Positions 33,942-43,100 of a DNA stretch of 62,368 bases are shown here, piece after piece. The translations under genes and the position numbers were made by a program. How positions within the stretch are numbered: position 1 is the stretch's first letter; every line of letters begins with the position of its first letter. The notes under the pieces were generated by a model that saw only the letters and a list, made by a program, of their open reading frames with translations, had not been told where the DNA came from and did not search any database. Origin of the DNA: Candidatus Limivicinus sp. Its GTDB lineage: Bacteria > Bacillota > Clostridia > Oscillospirales > Oscillospiraceae. The stretch is taken from the NCBI GenBank assembly GCA_029264685.1, contig JARHZW010000100.1, positions 1-62,368 on the forward strand, in the 5' to 3' direction.

Positions 33942-35627
33942 ATGAAAGTCAGCGAACTTCCCTATAAGCGTGTAAGTCTGGACGAACTTGCGTCCACCAT
34001 GACAGATGTTATAGACAGAATCAAAAACGCCGAAAGCACCGCCCAGATTCTTGCCGCCAGAGAGGACTACTTAAAGCTTTATCTGGAATTTTACACCAAC
34101 TACTCCCTTGCCTATATGCGCTACACGATAAACACCGTAGACGAATTTTATGTAGGCGAGAACGATTATTACGACGAAATCATGCCTGAGGTACAGAACT
34201 ACATGGTTCAGTACGCCTCCGCTCTTCTGGATTCCCCCTTCCGTGAGGAACTGGAAAAGGAGCTTAGTCCCGTGCTGTTTAAGTCCATGGAGGCTCAGAG
34301 AAAGTCCATGGCTCCCAACGTAGTTGAGGACATGGTTGAGGAAAACAAAATCACCAGTGAATATTCAAAGCTTATGGCCGGTATGGAGTTTGAATTCAGA
34401 GGAGAGAAGCTCCCTCGCCCCATGCTTGCCAAATACTTCAAATCCGACGACAGAGAGACCCGCCGGGAGGCTATGGAGGTTCTGGGCAAAACTCTTATGG
34501 CAAACCGTGAGGCGCTGGACAGCATTTACGACCGTCTGGTCCATGTCCGTACCCGCATAGCTCAGAAAATGGGTTACAAAAACTTCGTCGAGCTGGGCTA
34601 CTACCGCATGGGCAGACTGTGCTACGATCAGAAGGATGTGGAAAACTTCCGCAAAAATGTAGTGGAGGATATTGTTCCCGTAGTGGCACGGCTGCGCACG
34701 GAGAACGCCCGCCGCATGGGAATTGACAAGTTCATGTTCTACGATAACGAAGTGCTTGTTCCCGGCGGTGATCCCGTCCCATGTGACAAAGAACACATCT
34801 TCTCTGCCGCCAGAGAGATGTACCACGCCATGGGCAAAGAAACCGGCGATTTTATCGACATGATGATTGATAACGACGCCTTCGATGTGGATTCCAGAAA
34901 GAACAAGTGGGGCGGCGGTTACTGCACCGAATTCCCCAAGTATAAACAGCCCTTCATTCTTGCAAACTTTAACGGCACCTCCGGTGATGTAGATGTTGTC
35001 ACTCACGAGGCAGGCCACGCTCTCAACGCCTACTTAATAGCTGACAACCGCTTTGCCCTTGAGCTTCAGTGCGGCGGCATGGAAACTGCCGAAACCCACT
35101 CCATGAGTATGGAGTTTTTCGCCTGGCCCTACATGGACAAGTTTTTCGGTGAAGATGCACCTAAATATCGCTATATGCACGCTCTGGACGCTCTTTCCTT
35201 CATTCCCTACGGCAGCATGGTGGACGAGTTCCAGCATATAGTCTACGAAAATCCAGATATGACTCCTGCTGAGAGAAACAAAACATGGGCAGAGCTTGAA
35301 AAGAAGTTCAGACCCCACATCAGCTTTGAGGGTATGCCCTATCTTGAAGAGGGTACACGCTGGCAGTACCAGATGCACATTTTTGAAAGTCCCTTCTATT
35401 ACATTGATTACTGCCTTGCCCAGACGGCAGCATTCAACTTCCTGCTGGCTTCTCAGGACGATTACGACGACGCATTCAAGCGCTACATTCGTTTGTCCCG
35501 TCAGGGCGGTGAGAAGGTATGGACAGAGCTTCTGGAGGAAGCAGGCTTCGCATCCCCATTCACTCCCGGTGCTCTCAAGGATCTGGCTCAGAGAGTTGAA
35601 GCACTGCTGACTAAAATTAAAGTCTGA
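33942..35627 (+). CDS. M3 family oligoendopeptidase (PepF-like)
   Basis: A 561-residue zinc metallopeptidase of the thimet/oligoendopeptidase F group that degrades peptides of moderate length in the cytosol. The zinc motif is VVTHEAGHALNAYL with the third ligand Glu in METAETHSMSMEFFAWPYM. The C-terminal part includes HIFESPFYYIDYCLAQTAAF, where a conserved Tyr stabilises the transition state. A GGAGG site precedes the ATG. It is divergent from another peptidase, M18, with linked promoters, which suggests peptide-use control. Confidence 0.95.
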   Translation: MKVSELPYKRVSLDELASTMTDVIDRIKNAESTAQILAAREDYLKLYLEFYTNYSLAYMRYTINTVDEFYVGENDYYDEIMPEVQNYMVQYASALLDSPFREELEKELSPVLFKSMEAQRKSMAPNVVEDMVEENKITSEYSKLMAGMEFEFRGEKLPRPMLAKYFKSDDRETRREAMEVLGKTLMANREALDSIYDRLVHVRTRIAQKMGYKNFVELGYYRMGRLCYDQKDVENFRKNVVEDIVPVVARLRTENARRMGIDKFMFYDNEVLVPGGDPVPCDKEHIFSAAREMYHAMGKETGDFIDMMIDNDAFDVDSRKNKWGGGYCTEFPKYKQPFILANFNGTSGDVDVVTHEAGHALNAYLIADNRFALELQCGGMETAETHSMSMEFFAWPYMDKFFGEDAPKYRYMHALDALSFIPYGSMVDEFQHIVYENPDMTPAERNKTWAELEKKFRPHISFEGMPYLEEGTRWQYQMHIFESPFYYIDYCLAQTAAFNFLLASQDDYDDAFKRYIRLSRQGGEKVWTELLEEAGFASPFTPGALKDLAQRVEALLTKIKV

Positions 35628-35642
35628 TTCTGAATAATTGTA

Positions 35643-35682
35643 TAAAAAAATGGCATTTCCGTCAAGGAAATGCCATTTTTTA
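35643..35682. terminator. Bidirectional terminator
   Basis: aaaaaaatggcatttcc pairs with ggaaatgccatttttt around five bases. It lies between the convergent M3 peptidase and pseudokinase genes. Confidence 0.92.
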
Positions 35683-35687
35683 TTAAC

Positions 35688-37349
35688 TTAATCATTAAAT
35701 TCGCAGATAAAACCGATAGTACCCTTGTACCACTTGGGATAGTCAGCCACGGGATCGTTTCGGCTGTCGTTATATTCCCAGCCCTTGTTATTCCAGAGCA
35801 TAAGATAATCTTCTTTAGCTCCGTCATAACTGTCAACATAGGATGGTTCATCACCCTCGCCCCAGGGTGCAGGGAAGAAATCTACCTTTTCTCCGTTTTC
35901 CCAAACAAGGGTGTCGTTTATTCTGTGGCAGCCTATCCAGACACGGCCTAAACCGGCCTCCTCTGCAATACCGATAACCTTCTGAAGCTCCTCTGCATCG
36001 TTTATAACTACAAGGTAGCCGCCCTTCTCAATGCACAGGTCTCTTGCCTCGGTCCAGCTCACGTCATCCTTAAAGATTTCGTATCTTGAAGTCTTGGGGG
36101 CAGGAGTTTCTTCGAGTGCAGGTGTCTCTGCTTCAGGCGTCTGCTCTCCTGTAGCAGGGCTTTCGTCAGGAGTTTTCTCAGGCTCTGCAATGTCTATCAC
36201 CGGATTATCTGTAGGCATAAGGCCGATATTGGATTCGTCCTTATCAATAACCGGCAGATTGTCTATCTGACCTGAATTTTTATCCTCGTCCTTCCACTGG
36301 AAATCGTTAAGCCACGCATTAACGATTATAGCTGTAACAACGATAACAGCGCATATCACAAGAACTGCCGCCAAAGAGCGGTTGCGGCTTTTCTGGGCCT
36401 TGGCAGCCGTCTTTTTCTCATGCTCCGCATTGACTCCGTACCGAACGGCAGGCTGAATATTCTGCTTCAAAACCACAGGCTCGAGTTCGGGATTTCTGTC
36501 CTCAGTGAGAACGGGAACCTGCTGTTTTACCCGCTCCGGAGCTTTTCTCTGTTCCGGCTGTCTCCTTGGCTCAGGCGGTCTCTTGGGCGCAGGTCTTCTG
36601 GGTTTTCTCTTTACAGGCTCGTAAACCTTGATTTCTTCCTCCTCAGCCGCAGGCTCCTCCGGAATAACCGTTTCCTCAGGCCGGGCGGGAATTTCGGCAG
36701 CAGGCGCTTCTTCCTCCTGAGGCTCATCCACGCCGTTTTCTATAATGTCTACCATTATCCGCTCAATGTCAGACAGGTCATCATCATTTTTATTAAAGAG
36801 AGTCTCGGCACTGGATGCTCCGTTAAGATACAAATTCTTATCGCAGTTATCAAGCATTATCTTCATTTCTTCCAGATTTTTGTATCTGGCCTCCGGCTTA
36901 AAGCTGGTAGCCTTGCAGATTATTTCCGAAAGTCTTCTGCCGGCAGCTTTGGGTGCCGGAAAATCGTCCCCGTTCATGCGGCGGAGCTGAGGATTTTCAC
37001 ATTCTCCCTCATACGGAAGTCTGCCCTTATTAAAGGCATAATACAGCACCAGTCCCAGAGAATACACATCTGAAGCCTGAGATTTTTTCCCGTTCCAGTA
37101 AAGCTCAGGTGCAAGGAAATCCAGCTCCTGTCCTTCCCAATCCCCGCTTTTTGCAGGACCCAGGGCAACTCGGCCTTCGGCGTCCATACAAATATTTTCA
37201 GGGTAAATACCACCTCGATAAGCTCTTGTACCAACCTCTGCCACCACTCTGGCGCAAAGCTTGGAACCGAACTCGCAAAGCTCCTGCCGGTTCATATTCA
37301 CTATCTGCTTACCGAGAGTTTTACCAGGCTCAAATTTTATATCTGTCAT
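35688..37349 (-). CDS. Pseudokinase / transmembrane / C-type lectin fusion
   Basis: 553 residues in three parts. Residues about 30-165 resemble a kinase C-lobe: YRGGIYPENICMD sits where HRDIKPENILLD is expected, LDFLAPELY resembles the APE motif, and ASDVYSLGLVLYYAF matches helix F. The catalytic Asp (HRD) and the DFG are lost and the N-lobe is missing, so it should be inactive. A Pro/Glu/Arg-rich stretch and one membrane helix (about 323-346) follow. The outer C-terminus (421-553) is a C-type-lectin-like domain: WTEARDLCIEKGGYLVVIND, VWIGC, WGEGDEPS near the usual EPN position, and terminal FICEFND. It may sense or bind a wall ligand outside and signal inside. Confidence 0.82.
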   Translation of the reverse strand: MTDIKFEPGKTLGKQIVNMNRQELCEFGSKLCARVVAEVGTRAYRGGIYPENICMDAEGRVALGPAKSGDWEGQELDFLAPELYWNGKKSQASDVYSLGLVLYYAFNKGRLPYEGECENPQLRRMNGDDFPAPKAAGRRLSEIICKATSFKPEARYKNLEEMKIMLDNCDKNLYLNGASSAETLFNKNDDDLSDIERIMVDIIENGVDEPQEEEAPAAEIPARPEETVIPEEPAAEEEEIKVYEPVKRKPRRPAPKRPPEPRRQPEQRKAPERVKQQVPVLTEDRNPELEPVVLKQNIQPAVRYGVNAEHEKKTAAKAQKSRNRSLAAVLVICAVIVVTAIIVNAWLNDFQWKDEDKNSGQIDNLPVIDKDESNIGLMPTDNPVIDIAEPEKTPDESPATGEQTPEAETPALEETPAPKTSRYEIFKDDVSWTEARDLCIEKGGYLVVINDAEELQKVIGIAEEAGLGRVWIGCHRINDTLVWENGEKVDFFPAPWGEGDEPSYVDSYDGAKEDYLMLWNNKGWEYNDSRNDPVADYPKWYKGTIGFICEFND

Positions 37350-37389
37350 CGGATTTCCTCCTCATCCGCAGTCTGTCTCTAATGGAATT

Positions 37390-37418
37390 ATGTTAACACA
37401 CCGAGCAGACTTCGTCAA
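37390..37418 (-). promoter_or_regulatory. Promoter of the pseudokinase-lectin gene
   Basis: On the minus strand TTGACG, 17 bp, TAACAT. Confidence 0.6.
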
Positions 37419-37437
37419 TGCCGCAATACAAAAAGCT

Positions 37438-39042
37438 TTATTTTTCCATTTTTTCGGCTATGCTGTTAAGCTGATCGGCATAGGATGAAAGCTCCTTGTT
37501 TGACCTGCCTTCCAGCTTTCTGCACGCACGGATAACTCTTTCCGCAGCGGCAACAAGGCGCTGGAACACAGCGTTTGACCTTGTATTTTTCTCTTTGGCT
37601 TTTTGTATCGGCTTTCCCTTTGTTATTTCTATAAAGTCACCCTTAATAAGGTCAAAACTTGTTCCGCTGTAGGGCGCATAGGCTTTATAGCCCAGCTCTT
37701 CGTTCAGAGTTTTTGTAAAGCTGTCTGCCGAATCCGGATCGCCGTGGTTTATGAACACCATGTCAGGCTTTTTTTCAAAACCGGAGAGCCAGCGGATAAG
37801 CCCTGCCTTATCGGCGTGACCGCTTACGCCGGGCAAAACATCTATTGCTGCCCTGACATTGATGTCTTCATTGAATATTTTGACCTTGTCGGCACCGTCA
37901 ACAAGGATTCTGCCCAAGGTCCCTTCTGCCTGATATCCCACAAACAGTATTCTGCATTCCGGCCGCCATAGGTTGTGCTTCAGGTGGTGGCGGATTCGGC
38001 CCGCATCGCACATACCGCTGGCGGATATAATAACCTTAGGCGTTTTATCAAGGTTTATTGCAACGGAGTCAGCCTGAGTGACCGAAAGCTCAAGACCGGG
38101 GAATATGAGCGGATTTACGCCCGAACGCATAACAGCCTGCATTTCCTCGTCAAGAAATTCGGTGTCGCACTGCAAAAACACGCTTGTCGCCTCCACCGCA
38201 AGAGGACTGTCCACATACACAGGGAAATCTTTATGGCCTTTAACAAGCCCTTTTTCTTTGATTTCCCTAATGAAATACAGCATTTCCTGAGTGCGGCCTA
38301 CGGCAAATGACGGTATAACCAGATTGCCGCCTGCATCAAGGGTCTCCTGTATACGCTCCGTCAAGGCTGCCACATAATCCACCCGCTGTACATTGTGGAG
38401 TCTGTCGCCGTATGTGGATTCCATAACAAGATATTCCGTGTCTTTAACAAACTGAGGATCTCTTAGTATGGGCTGGTGTAGATTTCCTATATCTCCGCTG
38501 AACGTAATTTTTCTTGTCTCGCCGTTTTCATGCATCCACACCTCTATGGCAGCGGAGCCAAGCAGGTGTCCCACATCAGTAAGTCTTATTGAAAAAGCCT
38601 CATTCACCTGTATAAGCTCATTGTATGAGCATGGTCTCATGCAGCCCAAAAGCCCCTCCGTATCCTCCAGAGTATACAGAGGCTCTACCGGCGGCTCACC
38701 ACGGCGCTTTGCCTTGCGGCTTTCCCATTCGGCATCCGACATCTGAATATGGGCGCTGTCACGAAGCATAATATCACAGAGTGAGCAGGTGGCAGAGCTT
38801 GCATATACCACTCCTCTGAAGCCTTTTTTATAAAGCAGGGGCAGATTACCCGAGTGGTCTATATGGGCGTGGGTAAGCAAAACAAAATCAATTTCTTCCG
38901 GATTCACGGCCAGAGTCTGATTTACAAAAATGTCTTTGCCCTGCTCCATACCGCAGTCTACAAGGCCCTTTTTGTTCCCTGCCTCAATCAGAGTGCAGCT
39001 TCCGGTGACTTCATGGGCAGCTCCGTAAAATGTAAGCTTCAT
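37438..39042 (-). CDS. Beta-CASP metallo-beta-lactamase RNA nuclease-like protein
   Basis: A 534-residue cytosolic zinc hydrolase. The metallo-beta-lactamase motif is LLTHAHIDHSGNLPLL, with further ligands in VGHLLGSAAIE and FSGDIG. The beta-CASP part shows MESTYGDRLH, VIPSFAVGRTQEMLYFIREI and VSGHADKAGLIRW, and FINHGDPDSADSF near the C-terminus. This matches the CPSF/YSH1-like bacterial group rather than RNase J, which is about 555 residues with a different C-domain. It probably processes RNA. It has its own promoter. Confidence 0.92.
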   Translation of the reverse strand: MKLTFYGAAHEVTGSCTLIEAGNKKGLVDCGMEQGKDIFVNQTLAVNPEEIDFVLLTHAHIDHSGNLPLLYKKGFRGVVYASSATCSLCDIMLRDSAHIQMSDAEWESRKAKRRGEPPVEPLYTLEDTEGLLGCMRPCSYNELIQVNEAFSIRLTDVGHLLGSAAIEVWMHENGETRKITFSGDIGNLHQPILRDPQFVKDTEYLVMESTYGDRLHNVQRVDYVAALTERIQETLDAGGNLVIPSFAVGRTQEMLYFIREIKEKGLVKGHKDFPVYVDSPLAVEATSVFLQCDTEFLDEEMQAVMRSGVNPLIFPGLELSVTQADSVAINLDKTPKVIISASGMCDAGRIRHHLKHNLWRPECRILFVGYQAEGTLGRILVDGADKVKIFNEDINVRAAIDVLPGVSGHADKAGLIRWLSGFEKKPDMVFINHGDPDSADSFTKTLNEELGYKAYAPYSGTSFDLIKGDFIEITKGKPIQKAKEKNTRSNAVFQRLVAAAERVIRACRKLEGRSNKELSSYADQLNSIAEKMEK

Positions 39043-39085
39043 AAAATTAACCCCCTTGTATTATTTCTGAATTAAAGTTATTATT

Positions 39086-39114
39086 ATTTTACACCAGTAT
39101 TTATGGCTTATCAA
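39086..39114 (-). promoter_or_regulatory. Promoter of the beta-CASP nuclease gene
   Basis: On the minus strand TTGATA, 17 bp, TAAAAT. Confidence 0.7.
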
Positions 39115-39161
39115 CATTACTTAATAATCCTTAATAAAAATTTATAATTTTCGGAGTAAAG

Positions 39162-40064
39162 ATGGAACATTATCTTTCTTTAAATTCATACCTGAGAGAG
39201 CGTTTCGGAGAAAAAATGTATAAACTTGCACTGGACGGCGGTTTTTCCTGTCCGAACCGTGACGGAGCTATCGGCACGGGAGGCTGTATATTCTGCTCAG
39301 GCAGAGGAAGCGGGGATTTTTCGGTTCCTGTTGGAAAAGACATTTCCGCTGCAATCGACCGTGCGGTTTCTCTTGTAAAGCACAAAAATTCAGGCGGCTG
39401 GATTGCCTATTTTCAAAACTTCACCGGCACATACGCAGCTATAGACCGGCTGCGTGACTTATATACAGCCGCTGTAAATGAACCTCGCATTTCCGTTCTC
39501 TCCATAGGCACAAGGCCGGACTGTCTGGGGGATGAGGTTATAGAGCTTTTAGCTGAGCTAAATAAAATCAAGCCTGTCTGGATAGAACTGGGACTTCAGA
39601 CCATCCACCCCCAAACCGCTGAATATATACGGCGTGGCTATCCGCTTTCGGTATTTGACAGCGCTGTCAAACGTCTTAAAGGTTGCGGAATTGAGGTTAT
39701 AGTCCACATGATTATCGGTCTGCCGGGAGAAACTGCCTCAATGATATATGAGACGGCAAAATACATAGGAAGTTCCGGAGCGGACGGAGTTAAGTTTCAG
39801 CTTCTCCATATTCCGGAGGGCACGGATCTGGCTGATGACTACAGGGCGGGAAAATTCAAAGCACTGGAGCTTAACCAATACATAGAGCTGCTTGAAGGCT
39901 GTATACGCCGCATCCCGCCTAATATGGTGGTTCACCGCTTAACAGGAGACGGGGCCAAAAAGGAGCTTATCGCCCCCTTGTGGAGCGGAAACAAAAAAAT
40001 GGTTTTGAATGCCATAAATCAGGCTTTTGACAGAGATATGCTGCTTCAGGGGGAATTATTATAA
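39162..40064 (+). CDS. YhcC-type radical SAM protein (TIGR01212 family)
   Basis: A 300-residue radical SAM protein. The cluster motif is the family variant CPNRDGAIGTGGCIFC. Further marks are WIAYFQNFTGTYA, VLSIGTRPDCLGDEVIELL, WIELGLQT and GIEVIVHMIIGLPGET. The family is widespread and its reaction is not firmly known; tRNA or sulfur chemistry has been suggested. GGAG lies upstream of the ATG. Monocistronic, ending at a strong terminator. Confidence 0.9.
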   Translation: MEHYLSLNSYLRERFGEKMYKLALDGGFSCPNRDGAIGTGGCIFCSGRGSGDFSVPVGKDISAAIDRAVSLVKHKNSGGWIAYFQNFTGTYAAIDRLRDLYTAAVNEPRISVLSIGTRPDCLGDEVIELLAELNKIKPVWIELGLQTIHPQTAEYIRRGYPLSVFDSAVKRLKGCGIEVIVHMIIGLPGETASMIYETAKYIGSSGADGVKFQLLHIPEGTDLADDYRAGKFKALELNQYIELLEGCIRRIPPNMVVHRLTGDGAKKELIAPLWSGNKKMVLNAINQAFDRDMLLQGELL

Positions 40065-40107
40065 AAAAATTACTCTTTCACCTTATTTGTGAAAGAGTAA
40101 TTTTTTT
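40063..40107. terminator. Bidirectional terminator
   Basis: aaaaaaattactctttca pairs with tgaaagagtaattttttt around a nine-base loop. It ends both the radical SAM gene and the long pyrH-polC operon. Confidence 0.92.
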
Positions 40108-43100
40108 ACATGTCAAAAAGGCTTATCTGGCTGGAATCCGGCATATCGCCAAGAGCACCCATTTTTTTCAGCTGTTCAAAATGGGTCTGACCCACCTTGG
40201 GACAGGCTCTGCTCAGTTCCTGAATAGAGATAAACTTCTTATTCATATCCTTGACCCTGCCCAGATCCTCGGCGGCAGTTTCACCAAGACCTGCTATAGA
40301 CACAAAAGGCGGTCTAATGCGTCCGTCATCAGTCAGAAGGAACTTTTTGGAATCCGACTCATAAAGGTCTATGGGCGCAAACTCAAAGCCACGCATATTG
40401 AATTCATACACGGCTTCCATGGTGGTAAGAAGTCCCTCCTCGTTGGCCGTAAGGTCATGGCGGCGGTGCATTTCATTTATCTTTCTGCGCACCGCATCGG
40501 CTCCGCCCGTCATCATTTCGGCATCAAATCCGCCTTTCTGACTGCGGCGATAGAAATAAGCGCTGTAAAACGCCAGCGGCTCATGAACCTTAAACCATGC
40601 AATGCGGAAAGCCATCATAACATAGGCAACTGCATGAGCTTTAGGGAACAGATATGCTATCTTGCGGCAGGACTCAATATACCAGTCCGGTACACCCATG
40701 GAGCGCATCTGCTCTTCCGCATCGTCAGGGAAGCTTCCCGTCTTTTTGACCTTGCCCTTACGCACGGCCTCCATGGTCTTAAATGCCAGGGAGGGCTGCA
40801 TTCCCTTGGATATAAGGTAGAGCATAATGTCGTCTCGGCAGGCTACCGTCTCTTTAACGGTGGCTATGCCGTTTACAATAAGGTCGTGGATATTGCCCGC
40901 CCAAACGTCAGTGCCGTGAGAGAAGCCGGACAGTCTTACCAGAGTATCAAAAGCTTTCGGCTGAGTATCAACAAGCATCTGACGGGTAAAGTTCGTTCCG
41001 AACTCAGGAACACCGATAGTGCCCGTTTTGCCTATGATCGGGTCATCCTCAGGCAGTCCCAGAATTGCGGGGCTTGTAAACATGGCCATGGTGTCAGGGT
41101 CCGAAAGGGAAATCTGTTTCGCGTCTACTCCCGTCATATCCTCCATCATGCGTATCATGGTGGGGTCATCGTGACCCAGCTCATCCAGCTTCAGCAGGTT
41201 TGACTCCATACAGTGATATTCAAAATGAGTGGTTATAATATCGCTGTCAGGGTCGTCCGCCGGATGCTGAACGGGGCAGAAATCCGTAACATCCATGTCC
41301 TGCGGGATAACGACCAGACCGCCCGGGTGCTGGCCTGTGGTGCGTTTAATGCCCACAAGTCCCTGAGCCAATCTGTTTTCCTCTGCCTTGGTGGCTGAAA
41401 TGTTTCTCTCCTCAAGATATTTTTTCACATAGCCGTAGGCTGTCTTTTCAGCCAGTGTGCCTATGGTGCCGGCTCTGAAAACATGGTCAGAGCCGAAAAG
41501 CACCTCTGTATATTTATGAGCTTTGCCCTGATATTCACCTGAGAAGTTAAGGTCTATATCAGGGGTTTTTTCGTTTCCGGGGAAGCCCAGGAAGGTTTCA
41601 AAGGGAATGTCGAAGCCATCCCTGTTCATTTTTGTTCCGCACTTGGGGCAGTTCATCTCCGGCATATCCGCTCCGCATCCGTAATCCTTGCCTGATTCAA
41701 AATCCGAGTACCGGCAGTTAGGGCATACATAGTGAGGCGGCAGTGAGTTAACCTCCGTTATATCCGACATATACGCAACCATTGAGGAGCCCACGCTTCC
41801 TCGGCTTCCGACCAGATAGCCGTGTTCCAGAGAGTTTGTAACAAGCTTCTGGGCGCTCATGTATATAACGTCATAGTTATGGTCAAGAATGGTGTTTAGC
41901 TCAACATCAACTCGATCCTGAACTATTTTCGGGGGATTCTCCCCGTAAATGCGGTGCATCTTGCTGTAAACAAGGTCTTTCAGATCCCGAGCCGAATTCT
42001 CGATTTTAGGCGGGAAAAGTCCTTTGGGCAAAAGTTCAATCTCCTCCACCTGATCGGCAATAGCTCTTGTATTGGTGATGACAACCTCTTTTGCCACGTC
42101 CTCTCCCAGATACATAAATTCTGCCAGCATTTCTTCCGTGTTGCGGAAGAATATGGGGCATCCTCTGTCTGCATCGGAGAATTTCTTGGCGGCCTGCAAG
42201 ATTTTTCTGTACTGCTCATCCTCTGCATCAAGGAAATGAACATCGGAAGCGGCAATTACAGGCTTATTAAGCTCACGGCCTAAGTTCAGAATGGTTTTAT
42301 TGTACTCCTGCAAAACAGATACATCGCTGACAACTCCGTTATCAACCAGAAATCCGTTATTGCATATGGGCTGAATTTCCAGATAGTCATAGAAAGAAGC
42401 TATTTCTTTCAGTTCTTCGTGGCTTGCCCCTTTCATAACTGCGCCGTACAATTCACCCATTCCGCAGGCCGAGCCCACAAGGATTCCCTCCCTGTGCTGG
42501 AGCAGCAGGCTCTTGGGAACAGTGGGGCTTCGGTGGAAATATTTAAGATAGGACTGGGAAACCATTTCATACAGGTTTTTAAGGCCCACCTTGTTTTTCA
42601 CAAGAAACACCATATGGTAGGATTTTGCCACATCCGTACGCCTCAGAGAGTGATAGACCGTTTCAATATCGTCAATAGTTCTGGCTCCCTGCTGCTGGAG
42701 CATGGGCAGGAACTTGCCCATTATTCTTGCAACCACTATGGCATCGTCCGTTGCTCTGTGGTGGTTGAATTTAGGCAGCTTCAGATGGTTTGAAACCGTG
42801 TCCAGCTTAAAGCGCTTCAAATCAGGGCATAGAGCCTGAGAAAGCGCCAGAGTATCAAGGAATATGGGCAGGAAACGCAGTCCGTTCCGCTTGGCAGCCG
42901 CCGTCATAAAGCCCACATCAAAATGGGCGTTATGGGCAATTATGGGCCTGTCTCCCACAAACTCCATGAACATCTCCATTGCCTCTTTTTCGGAGGGCGC
43001 ACCCTTAACATCAGAGTCCTTTATTCCTGTAAGCTCGGTAATATCCGCAGGAATGTGGCGTTGGGGGTCAACAAAGGTGTTGAAGGTCTCTTTCATTTCG

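Noticed and set aside
40181-41203. 340-codon plus-strand ORF
   Set aside because: Antisense shadow of polC caused by codon bias; polC has all domains intact.
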